Shown here: in pieces, positions 32,572 to 38,754 of the stretch
How the letters are laid out: every line of letters begins with the position of its first letter
Numbering within the stretch: the first letter of the stretch is position 1
Virus record (IMG/VR): IMGVR_UViG_3300027872_000010
Coordinates: 1-49,443 of that record
Length of the DNA stretch: 49,443 bases
Strand: one strand, 5' to 3'
Origin: a virus
The notes under the pieces: generated by a model
Told to the model about the DNA's origin: nothing
Databases searched by the model: none
Seen by the model: only the letters and a program-made list of their open reading frames with translations
Position numbers and translations under genes: made by a program

Positions 32572-32611
32572 CAGGCCAGGTGTTATCGGATGCCTGGCCT
32601 GTTCTCTTATT
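32572..32611 (+). terminator. Rho-independent terminator of the Ubl operon
   Basis: CAGGCCAGG/CCTGGCCTG 9-bp stem with a 12-nt loop (32572-32601) followed by TTCTCTTATT. The rest of the 227-nt gap (32542-32768) carries the next promoter. Confidence 0.75.
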
Positions 32612-32657
32612 GGTCCAGAGGTGGGTTATCAGGCCGAAAAAAAACTTTGCGAGCGGA

Positions 32658-32686
32658 TTGACCCCGGGCGGATCGGATGATATACT
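32658..32686 (+). promoter_or_regulatory. Sigma70-type promoter of small-gene block
   Basis: TTGACC (32658-32663), 17-bp spacer, TATACT (32681-32686), 82 nt before ATG 32769. Confidence 0.7.
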
Positions 32687-32768
32687 TGAAGCAGACGCAA
32701 TCGGCGGCGTCGAGCGGGCGGATCGGGTGTTCCGGTCAACCGAGTGTAGCCGACCGAGGGAATACGAC

Positions 32769-33008
32769 ATGGCAGACAAGACGAAAGCAAACAAGTACGG
32801 GCCTCAAAACTTTGACGTGAGGTTGGAGGGTGACGATCTGATCATCCGGGTGGACACTAAGAGCATGTCACACAATCCGGACGGTACCGAGTGTCTGCGG
32901 GGAACACCGAATGCTACCGGCAATGCCCGCAAAATGAATTTGGTTGGCACGAGCGGCGGATTCAAAGGTATCGGGTCGGTTCAGGTCAGCCTAAACGTGA
33001 CGAGCTAA
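32769..33008 (+). CDS. Small protein (79 aa)
   Basis: 79 residues from ATG 32769. A charged, strand-rich chain with DLIIRVDTKSM and a Gly-rich end (GTSGGFKGIGSVQVSL). No family recognised; the first gene of its operon. Confidence 0.65.
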   Translation: MADKTKANKYGPQNFDVRLEGDDLIIRVDTKSMSHNPDGTECLRGTPNATGNARKMNLVGTSGGFKGIGSVQVSLNVTS

Positions 33009-33009
33009 G

Positions 33010-33174
33010 ATGGACATGCTAGAGTGTATCGACTGTCATCATGTGTGGACCGACGACCCGGCAGCTCGGTGTTGGATCGGGCTGCTAGGGTTGGTGTTCG
33101 TGCCATGGTGTCCCGCTTGCGGTGGGGTGATGACAGAGGTTGTAGGCGACCCGATGGGTCTGCCGATAGCATGA
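33010..33174 (+). CDS. Small zinc-ribbon protein (54 aa)
   Basis: 54 residues from ATG 33010 (ATG 33016 possible). CIDC near the start and CPAC after a hydrophobic stretch (WIGLLGLVFVPW) form a four-Cys zinc-ribbon-like site. Its end is an ATGA overlap with a 21-codon frame. Function unknown. Confidence 0.65.
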   Translation: MDMLECIDCHHVWTDDPAARCWIGLLGLVFVPWCPACGGVMTEVVGDPMGLPIA

Positions 33175-33185
33175 CAGGATGCACG

Positions 33186-33206
33186 GGGGGGACCAATCGT
33201 CCCCCC
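33186..33206 (+). other. Strong GC hairpin before a ribosome site
   Basis: GGGGGGAC-CAATC-GTCCCCCC, 8-bp stem with a 5-nt loop, no T-run after it, followed directly by GGGGGAGAG and ATG 33223. Resembles the outer stem of leader A (GGGGGAC/GTCCCCC). Probably affects access to the downstream ribosome site or transcript stability. Confidence 0.6.
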
Positions 33207-33222
33207 GGGGGAGAGCGGACCA

Positions 33223-33351
33223 ATGGAGCTATGTGACGTACGAGGAATGACGGCGATGGAGGAAATTCACGCAATGGACCGATGGATAGAGGAGGCTTGT
33301 GAGGCTATGAGGGAAGCCTTGGGGCTGGACGACGGAAAGGACGGCGAGTAG
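33223..33351 (+). CDS. Very small acidic protein (42 aa)
   Basis: 42 residues from ATG 33223 with GGGGGAGAG upstream. Reads as one acidic amphipathic helix (MEEIHAMDRWIEEACEAM). Too short for the family call. Stop overlaps the next start (TAGTG). Confidence 0.55.
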   Translation: MELCDVRGMTAMEEIHAMDRWIEEACEAMREALGLDDGKDGE

Positions 33352-33530
33352 TGCTAGCGTATCAAGTTTGGGTATCAGTTGAGGAGTATGACTCCGAGAC
33401 CGGCAGAGGCAACGACGTGATTTGTGATGTATCCGACGAGCCCTTCGCCACCTTCGCCACCGAACAGGAGGCTATCGACTTTGCTCAAAGTCTACCGGTA
33501 CGGCCCGATGACAGAGAGGACGGTGAGTGA
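33351..33530 (+). CDS. Small DUF7336-like protein, third paralogue (59 aa)
   Basis: 59 residues from GTG 33351 (TAGTG). YQVWVSVEEYDSETGRGN, FATFATEQEAIDFAQSL, then an acidic end: the same strand-turn-FxT-helix layout as the 32368 and 21313 genes. Ends in a TGATG overlap. Confidence 0.65.
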   Translation: MLAYQVWVSVEEYDSETGRGNDVICDVSDEPFATFATEQEAIDFAQSLPVRPDDREDGE

Positions 33531-33637
33531 TGGGAGCGATGATTAGCGGCTTGTTAGGTTGGTTGGTCGTGGGGATCATGGGACTTATGGCGTTCTTCGC
33601 ATGCATGCCCACCGATCGGAGTGGCGACGAGTTCTAG
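33530..33637 (+). CDS. Tiny membrane peptide (35 aa)
   Basis: 35 residues from ATG 33530. Residues 4-24 are a single hydrophobic span (ISGLLGWLVVGIMGLMAFF) followed by a short polar end. Coupled to the preceding gene by TGATG. A small membrane effector is possible. Confidence 0.55.
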   Translation: MGAMISGLLGWLVVGIMGLMAFFACMPTDRSGDEF

Positions 33638-33647
33638 GAGCGATGCT

Positions 33648-33971
33648 ATGATTGACCATGTGTGCCTTGATTGCGGTGCCTGTCAACGATTGTGCCGCGA
33701 ATGGTTGGCTACTAGGCGTAAACACCACTGTAGAGATTGCGGTAGCACATGTCTTGAGGAGGCTAGACAACCTGGCCGGGAAGGAGCAGACGTGCAACTG
33801 AAATGGGCATGTGACGGAAAGTGTGGGAAGGTGTTGGAGGACGGCCGGGACCAATACTTCATCTTTGAGTTGACGGAGGTGCCCGACGACGGTCAACTTA
33901 TCCGCCTCTGCAAAGAATGTGCCGCCTCCAAGATCACTCGGCGTAAAGGAGACCAAGCGGCGACCAAGTGA
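33648..33971 (+). CDS. Zinc-ribbon protein (107 aa)
   Basis: 107 residues from ATG 33648, AGGAG 8 nt upstream. CLDCGACQRLC, HHCRDCGSTC, CDGKCG and CKEC give at least four Cys pairs; two zinc ribbons are likely. Basic N-terminal half. Nucleic-acid or protein binding is likely; role unknown. A terminator follows. Confidence 0.65.
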   Translation: MIDHVCLDCGACQRLCREWLATRRKHHCRDCGSTCLEEARQPGREGADVQLKWACDGKCGKVLEDGRDQYFIFELTEVPDDGQLIRLCKECAASKITRRKGDQAATK

Positions 33972-34003
33972 TCAAGCGGGGGGAGACCGCGAAGGGACGG
34001 GTC

Positions 34004-34028
34004 GGCCATCGGGCTGGCCCCTCTCTTT
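34004..34028 (+). terminator. Terminator 1 of the small-gene block
   Basis: GGCCA-TCGGGC-TGGCC followed by CCTCTCTTT. Nearly the same hairpin recurs at 34479-34494. Confidence 0.6.
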
Positions 34029-34049
34029 AGACACAGGAAGGAAAGAGAT

Positions 34050-34241
34050 ATGGCTGAGACGACCGGTATGGTGATCGTGCTGGAAGTGAGTACAGTAGGT
34101 GGGGCCAACCTCACTACGTCACACGCGACTCAGGTAACACGAATGCTCCAAGCGTGGCTAGACTGCGGAACCGCAATGGAAGCGATAGCAGACGCTCTCG
34201 GGTCGGTGGCTAGAGTACACTCGGCTCGGGTGCTTAGGTAG
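34050..34241 (+). CDS. Small protein (63 aa)
   Basis: 63 residues, GGAAGGAAAGAG upstream. A strand (GMVIVLEVST), Thr-rich turn and Ala-rich helix. No family recognised. Confidence 0.6.
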   Translation: MAETTGMVIVLEVSTVGGANLTTSHATQVTRMLQAWLDCGTAMEAIADALGSVARVHSARVLR

Positions 34242-34250
34242 GAGACGATA

Positions 34251-34457
34251 ATGAGTGAAGGATCAAGTATCGCTAAGGATGTGGGAGAGGGTGTGACGTC
34301 AGCTATTGTGGGCTGGCTAGCGAGAGGGAGGACGGCGAATCCGTTCACGGCCGTCGCGGGTAGCTACCTCATCGAGGTGAGCCTCAAGACAAGTGGCACA
34401 GTGGCCGACGATGAAGTGGTCTTGAGTGTGCGGGTGCCGATCAGTCTGTTGGAGTAG
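34251..34457 (+). CDS. Small protein (68 aa)
   Basis: 68 residues, 9 nt after the preceding gene; the start is preceded by TAGGAGACG. Ser/Gly/Ala/Val-rich with a mid-chain basic stretch and a strand end (VVLSVRVPISLLE). Function unknown. Confidence 0.6.
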   Translation: MSEGSSIAKDVGEGVTSAIVGWLARGRTANPFTAVAGSYLIEVSLKTSGTVADDEVVLSVRVPISLLE

Positions 34458-34478
34458 GCAAGGGGAAGGGGATAGGCC

Positions 34479-34504
34479 GGCCATCGGGTTGGCCCTTCCT
34501 TTTG
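34479..34504 (+). terminator. Terminator 2 of the small-gene block
   Basis: GGCCA-TCGGGT-TGGCC followed by CTTCCTTTT; close to the 34004 terminator. Confidence 0.65.
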
Positions 34505-34528
34505 GCCTGAGCGGTGGGTTATCGGTCC

Positions 34529-34557
34529 TTGACACGAGGTGGAGAACATGGTAGGAT
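34529..34557 (+). promoter_or_regulatory. Sigma70-type promoter (consensus -35)
   Basis: TTGACA (34529-34534), 17-bp spacer, TAGGAT (34552-34557). Leader of about 26 nt before ATG 34590. Confidence 0.7.
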
Positions 34558-34589
34558 GTAGTGGCCGATGGTGGCCGGGAGTCAAAGTT

Positions 34590-34751
34590 ATGACAGTAGC
34601 CGATCTGATTACTCGCCTCATTCGGGTGCCCCAAGATGCTGACGTGTTCGTTGCTGATCCGAATGAGGGGCCGGATCACTGGACGACCGACATGATCCTG
34701 TCCGTGAGCGACACCACCCGATCACTTACACTCCACGCGACCGAAGACTAG
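34590..34751 (+). CDS. Small protein with own promoter (53 aa)
   Basis: 53 residues from ATG 34590, GGGAG 9 nt upstream. A helix-strand chain (MTVADLITRLIRVPQDADVF) then an acidic segment. It is a single-gene unit between a promoter and terminators. No family recognised. Confidence 0.65.
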   Translation: MTVADLITRLIRVPQDADVFVADPNEGPDHWTTDMILSVSDTTRSLTLHATED

Positions 34752-34766
34752 TGATCGGACGGGGAT

Positions 34767-34794
34767 AGACTGCCATTGTGGCAGTCTTCTCTTT
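34767..34794 (+). terminator. Strong terminator
   Basis: AGACTGCCA-TTG-TGGCAGTCT, 9-bp perfect stem, then TCTCTTT. Confidence 0.8.
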
Positions 34795-34835
34795 GGCCTG
34801 GAGGCAGGATTATCGGCCCCTTTGGTGATCATAGG

Positions 34836-34854
34836 CTGCCATATTGGCAGTTTT
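34836..34854 (+). terminator. Second, weaker terminator
   Basis: CTGCCA-TAT-TGGCAG then TTTT. Shares its stem core with the preceding terminator. Confidence 0.6.
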
Positions 34855-35076
34855 GATGCCCAAAGGCTACACTTACCGGACCAAATGATGCCCACACTCC
34901 ACTTAGTCCTATAACGTGGGGCTTTAAGGGGTGGGGTGGACGTCCGATCACATCGCCAGCCGATAACTACCCACGCTCAAGCCCATGTAAGAGGCCCTAT
35001 TACCGGCCCCCCCTCGGCCCCCTGGGAAGTCTGATAACCCCGCGGAATAGAACCTCCCGTATACACCAAATTTTCC
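34855..35076. other. Intergenic stretch without a gene
   Basis: Between the terminators and the next promoter there is no credible start with ribosome site. The + strand is C-rich here and in the following genes. The one long frame on the - strand lacks a ribosome site and looks like chance. Strand composition changes at about this point (see findings). Confidence 0.5.
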
Positions 35077-35105
35077 TCGACTTCTGACCCCCCCCTGGCT
35101 ATAAT
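35077..35105 (+). promoter_or_regulatory. Promoter with perfect -10
   Basis: TCGACT (35077-35082), 17-bp spacer, TATAAT (35100-35105). The start predicted near 35111 leaves a ~12-nt leader that includes AGGAG before ATG 35123. Confidence 0.65.
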
Positions 35106-35122
35106 ACACCAGGAGACCCAAT

Positions 35123-35320
35123 ATGCACCCAACACCGACTGACATCCACCCGACGACGTGCCCCACCTGCGGCCGATGCCCCACCTGCGGCCACACCCCC
35201 GGCCGGAACGACTACCCGCAGCACTATGAGTGGCAACCCTATGAGTGGCAAGCCCCCCACATGACCTTGACCGGTCCTATCCAGAACGTGAACGATGAAA
35301 CGACAAGGGCAGCAGGATGA
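35123..35320 (+). CDS. Small Cys-rich protein (65 aa)
   Basis: 65 residues from ATG 35123 (AGGAG upstream). Two CPTCG blocks in a row near residue 14 give a compact four-Cys zinc site, then a YEWQPYEWQ repeat. Overlaps the next gene by ATGA. Function unknown. Confidence 0.65.
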   Translation: MHPTPTDIHPTTCPTCGRCPTCGHTPGRNDYPQHYEWQPYEWQAPHMTLTGPIQNVNDETTRAAG

Positions 35321-35520
35321 CCTCACGGACGGCAAAGCTAATTTTGGCCTTGCCCTTCGCCCTGGCGGCAACCGGCTGTGCCTACATGCCAATGGTCCTC
35401 GGGATCCTAAGTGCGACCTCGGCCGTAATTCGGGTGGGCCGGCTGGGCTCAGACGAGACCAAGGATGACACGACTCGTCCCCGAGAGAAAAACTCCGATG
35501 AAGAGAGCCTGTTACCGTAG
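35317..35520 (+). CDS. Small lipoprotein (67 aa)
   Basis: 67 residues. Basic start, hydrophobic core and lipobox (LAATGC, Cys at residue 21) predict a lipid-anchored envelope protein; then a charged tail. Small lipoproteins in phage genomes are often outer-membrane spanin subunits, but no paired inner-membrane subunit is obvious. Confidence 0.6.
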   Translation: MTSRTAKLILALPFALAATGCAYMPMVLGILSATSAVIRVGRLGSDETKDDTTRPREKNSDEESLLP

Positions 35521-35953
35521 CCTGAAACGGTACAAATACCAGTTGATGGAGGACTACGAGGTCAAGCTCCCGACCCTCTCCCCCCGCTGGCCCCCGCAAG
35601 GAACCCCTCTCCTCCACCTGGACAACGAGGGCACCCTGTCCATACGTAAAGGCTACTGCTGGGACGGCCCCAGCGGACCCACCTGGGACACCCCAAACAG
35701 CATGAGAGGGGCCCTCGTACACGACGCCCTGTACCAACTCCTCCGAGACCGGATGCACAGTGTGGCAAACCGAAGGCAGGCCGACCAAGTATTCCGGTCG
35801 ATCCTCCTAGAAGACGGGATGAGCCGGATCCGGGCCTGGGTCTGGTACCGATCGGTCCGACGGTATGCCTCCTGGGCCGCCAAAGCAGGAACCCAGGAAC
35901 CCGCGAAGTTGCTCCATGCACCCCCCCACAGAAAGGTCAAGACCCGTGCGTAA
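35498..35953 (+). CDS. DUF1353 protein
   Basis: 151 residues from ATG 35498 (ATG 35465 is also in frame). The signature GYCWDGPSGPTWDT, then RGALVHDALYQLLR, is typical of DUF1353 phage proteins; the HD pair could bind a metal ion. Members often lie near lysis or tail genes; the biochemical role is not established. Arg/Trp-rich C-terminus. Overlaps both neighbours. Confidence 0.75.
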   Translation: MKRACYRSLKRYKYQLMEDYEVKLPTLSPRWPPQGTPLLHLDNEGTLSIRKGYCWDGPSGPTWDTPNSMRGALVHDALYQLLRDRMHSVANRRQADQVFRSILLEDGMSRIRAWVWYRSVRRYASWAAKAGTQEPAKLLHAPPHRKVKTRA

Positions 35954-36191
35954 CCTCATTGCAACCCTACTCATCATCCTCGGCGGCGGTGCCGCCTGCG
36001 GTGGGTGCCAGAGTCCCAACCAACCCCTGGGATCCGGATGGCATCCCGCCTCTGAGAAAGAAATGAGACGAGTGATCGGTGAGACGGTCATACAGGCCAT
36101 GCACCAGTACCAGCAGTGGATGCTCCAACAGACTCGCAAGAAGCCAGTAGACCACATACCCAACCCCTTCCCGAAGAAGCCCATCACATGA
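35946..36191 (+). CDS. Second small lipoprotein (81 aa)
   Basis: 81 residues from GTG 35946. Hydrophobic LIATLLIILGGGAACGGC forms a lipoprotein-type signal; the Cys at about 19 or 22 would be the lipidation site. The following helix and Pro/Lys-rich end would lie in the periplasm. Ends in ATGA with the next gene. Together with the 35317 lipoprotein it suggests an envelope or lysis role. Confidence 0.6.
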   Translation: MRNLIATLLIILGGGAACGGCQSPNQPLGSGWHPASEKEMRRVIGETVIQAMHQYQQWMLQQTRKKPVDHIPNPFPKKPIT

Positions 36192-36388
36192 GACTCAACT
36201 ACGGCGGAAAAACTACCGAGACCCTGGAGACCACCCCGGCCCCGGCAGATAGTGGGCCAGCCGCTCCGAGCGGCCGTGGGTCGGTCCTGGGGATGCTCGC
36301 TGAGAAGCTGATCCAGGGCCGAAACAACCAACGGCTCTTGCAGGCCCAACAGACAGCCTTCAACCAAACAGGCATCATCCCAACCTAG
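36188..36388 (+). CDS. Small protein (66 aa)
   Basis: 66 residues from ATG 36188 (ATGA). Thr/Pro-rich first half, then a helix (LGMLAEKLIQGRNNQRLLQAQ). No family recognised; a virion-accessory protein is plausible. Confidence 0.6.
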   Translation: MRLNYGGKTTETLETTPAPADSGPAAPSGRGSVLGMLAEKLIQGRNNQRLLQAQQTAFNQTGIIPT

Positions 36389-36398
36389 GAGGAACAGA

Positions 36399-36635
36399 AT
36401 GAAGCTAGTTGCAGTACACAGAGACATCCACGACATCTGCCGATCGGTGTCCTTCGGCGTGAGACCTCTCACGTTTCAGGTCTTACCCCTGTACTGGAAA
36501 GTGAGGTTCCGGCATGAGGTAATCAACACCAGCTATAGTACCGTCCACGCACGTGACTACTGGCTAGGCCCGTTTCGGGTAACGTGCCTCACAAGCAAAG
36601 TAAAGGAAGACTCCCCATGCCGTTCGGAACCATGA
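36399..36635 (+). CDS. Small protein (78 aa)
   Basis: 78 residues with AGGAGG before ATG 36399. Alternating aromatic and basic residues, strand-rich. Overlaps the next gene by 19 nt in another frame. Function unknown. Confidence 0.55.
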   Translation: MKLVAVHRDIHDICRSVSFGVRPLTFQVLPLYWKVRFRHEVINTSYSTVHARDYWLGPFRVTCLTSKVKEDSPCRSEP

Positions 36636-36853
36636 TCGGAGCCATCGCAGGCGGTGCCACGTCCGCCATGGCCGACAACGAAGACAAGAAGGCCCGTGAC
36701 CGGGCTGAGACCTCCGCCGAGTTCGGAGGGGTTCGCCCCAAGCGACGCAAACTCCAGCGGGTCAAGAACGCCATCAACCAGTCCATGAACAACAAGCAGC
36801 GAGCCCTGATCGCCATGGCTCAAGCCCACCAAAACTTCGCGGCCATGTACTAG
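36617..36853 (+). CDS. Small protein with hydrophobic N-terminus (78 aa)
   Basis: 78 residues from ATG 36617, AAAGGAAG upstream. FGTMIGAIAGGATSAMA is a short glycine-zipper-like segment, followed by a long Lys/Arg/Gln-rich helix. Resembles small virion or membrane-interacting proteins. Function unknown. Confidence 0.6.
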   Translation: MPFGTMIGAIAGGATSAMADNEDKKARDRAETSAEFGGVRPKRRKLQRVKNAINQSMNNKQRALIAMAQAHQNFAAMY

Positions 36854-36861
36854 GAGATACC

Positions 36862-37044
36862 ATGACCAGAGACACACAAAAATTAGTAGACGCGGCCAAG
36901 TTTGCTGTGGAGAATAGCGGAGATCATGGATGTGAGTGGTGCCGAGGAAACAGCTTGGGATGCAAACAATGTGACGCCTACTTCCAACTAGTTGAGGCCC
37001 TTAAGCCCTTCAACGAACCTAAAGAACCACACCCGCAAGGGTAA
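36862..37044 (+). CDS. Small Cys-containing protein (60 aa)
   Basis: 60 residues from ATG 36862 (AGGAG upstream). CEWCRGNSLGCKQC gives a four-Cys zinc-ribbon-like cluster inside a helical protein. A near copy of the dispersed motif (final base changed) starts at its stop codon. Confidence 0.65.
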   Translation: MTRDTQKLVDAAKFAVENSGDHGCEWCRGNSLGCKQCDAYFQLVEALKPFNEPKEPHPQG

Positions 37045-37061
37045 ATCGGGAGAGAGCGAAT

Positions 37062-37490
37062 ATGCCACACGTACCATCCTACACGCGACGAGCCAAGAAG
37101 AAACGCACCCTCTCCCGATTAAGCGGGAATGTCGATTTTACCGGGAAGCTACCCAAGAAGGCTGCTCCCAAGAAGGGTGACGTTGGTCCACCCCCGCGAG
37201 GGGAGAAGCCGGCCGGCACGTCTGCGAAGGCGGAGTTCAGCTCGGACCTGGCGAAAGGTCTGGCCACGGCGTCTGCCGCGATGACGGGACGGGGGAAGGC
37301 TGGTAGGATCGCCAAGGGGGCCCTGGCGGGAGCGTCGGCCGGAGCCTCGATCGACTCGGCCTACCAGACGTACAAGGACAAGAGGAAGCGGGCACGGGCC
37401 AAGAAGGCCACCACGACGGTGAGTCAGGCAGCCTCTGCCCAGAAGTCCCAGTACCACAAGAAGGAACACGGGAAGACGGAGAAGCACTAA
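37062..37490 (+). CDS. Basic Lys/Ala-rich protein 1 (142 aa)
   Basis: 142 residues from ATG 37062, whose ribosome site is a near copy of the dispersed motif (37044-37057). The chain is Lys/Arg/Ala/Gly-rich with histone-like composition, plus a helical centre (AKGLATASAAMTGRGKAG). DNA binding by charge is likely. It is the first of three consecutive small basic genes; its TAA overlaps the next ATG. Confidence 0.65.
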   Translation: MPHVPSYTRRAKKKRTLSRLSGNVDFTGKLPKKAAPKKGDVGPPPRGEKPAGTSAKAEFSSDLAKGLATASAAMTGRGKAGRIAKGALAGASAGASIDSAYQTYKDKRKRARAKKATTTVSQAASAQKSQYHKKEHGKTEKH

Positions 37491-37885
37491 TGGCAGCCCG
37501 TAAAGAACCCCCATCCCGGGACGCGATGTTGACGAAGAGGGTCGCCTCGCTCAAGTCGGAGCTAGGAGCCCTGAACAAGGCCGGGAAGTCCGGGTCCAAG
37601 ACGTTTCACAGCAAGATGAACCGCCTCCACAAGTATGAGAAGATGCTGAAGCCGAAGAAGGCCTTCAAGCCGGTGGACTACTCGAAGGGTAATAAGGCAC
37701 CTGAGGCGAGTGTAGGTACCAGGTCGGTTGCGGCACTCGTTAAGGCTAAGGGGCCGCTGAGGCAGGTGCTTGCGGCGGCAAAGAAAGGGGGCAGACGGGC
37801 CAAAGAAGCCGCGGCACGAGGGAGTGGTAAGAAGGGCGGCGTCTCCCGTGAAGCCTATGAAGAGCACATCCGACCAAGGAAGTAG
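37490..37885 (+). CDS. Basic Lys-rich protein 2 (131 aa)
   Basis: 131 residues from ATG 37490 (TAATG). Lys/Arg-rich throughout with a helix (RVASLKSELGALNKAG) and a KKGGRRAKEAAARGSGKKGG segment. Nucleoid- or virion-associated DNA binding by composition. No family recognised. Confidence 0.65.
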   Translation: MAARKEPPSRDAMLTKRVASLKSELGALNKAGKSGSKTFHSKMNRLHKYEKMLKPKKAFKPVDYSKGNKAPEASVGTRSVAALVKAKGPLRQVLAAAKKGGRRAKEAAARGSGKKGGVSREAYEEHIRPRK

Positions 37886-37887
37886 CC

Positions 37888-38079
37888 ATGCCGCACAACC
37901 AGTCGATCACGGACAACATAGACTCGACCCTGTCGGACCCGATGGGAGGTCTCTCGACGAGCCCGGAATCCCGGAAGAGGTGGGCGAGGGCGGCAGCGGG
38001 GAGGAAGAGGGCCCGGTCTGCCCACACGCCGAGCCAGGAGGCGATGCGGCGGAAGGCGAAACGGAAATCCCGGGTATAA
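37888..38079 (+). CDS. Basic protein 3 (63 aa)
   Basis: 63 residues, 2 nt after the preceding stop. Polar N-terminal half, then an Arg/Ala-rich helix ending in KRKSRV. Third of the basic set; DNA compaction or packaging is possible. Confidence 0.6.
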   Translation: MPHNQSITDNIDSTLSDPMGGLSTSPESRKRWARAAAGRKRARSAHTPSQEAMRRKAKRKSRV

Positions 38080-38133
38080 CGTCGTGGTACGTTTTTACGC
38101 CGACCGCGTGGGGCGAACATTTCGAGTTTGGGG

Positions 38134-38162
38134 TTGACTTCCGAGACCCGCCCGCCTAGCAT
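38134..38162 (+). promoter_or_regulatory. Promoter upstream of helicase block
   Basis: TTGACT (38134-38139), 17-bp spacer, TAGCAT (38157-38162), giving a ~15-nt leader that still contains AAGGA before ATG 38183. Confidence 0.55.
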
Positions 38163-38182
38163 TTCGCGGAGAAGGATCAAAA

Positions 38183-38377
38183 ATGGACGACTTCAAGAAC
38201 CCCTGGGACACCACCGACATCAACGACTGGCTGAACAATGACGACGACCTGCTACCGATTGCTGAGGACATGCGTAGTGCTCTCATCGTAGCAGCCAAGG
38301 CACTGAGCCTACAAGAAGAGTATCGGAAAGCGGCTCTCACTAAGATCCGCAAGATTCTATGGGGGACGGACGATTGA
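38183..38377 (+). CDS. Small acidic protein (64 aa)
   Basis: 64 residues. Asp/Asn/Trp-rich first half (DWLNNDDDLL) then an Ala/Leu/Lys helix. No family recognised. Overlaps the next start (TTGA). Confidence 0.6.
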   Translation: MDDFKNPWDTTDINDWLNNDDDLLPIAEDMRSALIVAAKALSLQEEYRKAALTKIRKILWGTDD

Positions 38378-38754
38378 CGAACGCCGAACTCGACCAAGCC
38401 GCCTACGACCTCAAGAAGGAAAGAGTTGAGGAGAGGGGTTGTGAGGACTGTGAGCTGGGTTTGGCCAATCCTACCTTTGAAGGTTTCGAGCGGCTGTGGT
38501 ATGATGAAGAGTCATACGAGCCGCGACGTTTCGTGTTCAAGTACACCGACCCGGGAGCATCGGATGTACCTGTCTCAAAAATGAAGTCTCTACATTACGA
38601 TACGTTCAAGTTACGAGAGGCCATGGACCGTTGCGTCATTCTCTGTCGAGCCTGCTTAGCCAGGCGTGAAAGGAATGAGCAATGTCACGAACCAACTACC
38701 TCGGACTCGCCTACCGGTTCAACCGGGATAGGTTTGGAACCCCTTCCCGCCTGA
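38374..38754 (+). CDS. Degenerate HNH-like Cys protein (126 aa)
   Basis: 126 residues from TTG 38374; ATG 38359 is an alternative. CEDCELG near the start, a YDEESYEPRRF segment and CVILCRACLARRER near the C-terminus copy the spacing of phage HNH nucleases (Cys pairs that bind zinc). However, the catalytic His positions read Lys/Tyr and Leu, so it probably has no nuclease activity. Overlaps the helicase gene by 73 nt. Confidence 0.5.
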   Translation: MTNAELDQAAYDLKKERVEERGCEDCELGLANPTFEGFERLWYDEESYEPRRFVFKYTDPGASDVPVSKMKSLHYDTFKLREAMDRCVILCRACLARRERNEQCHEPTTSDSPTGSTGIGLEPLPA

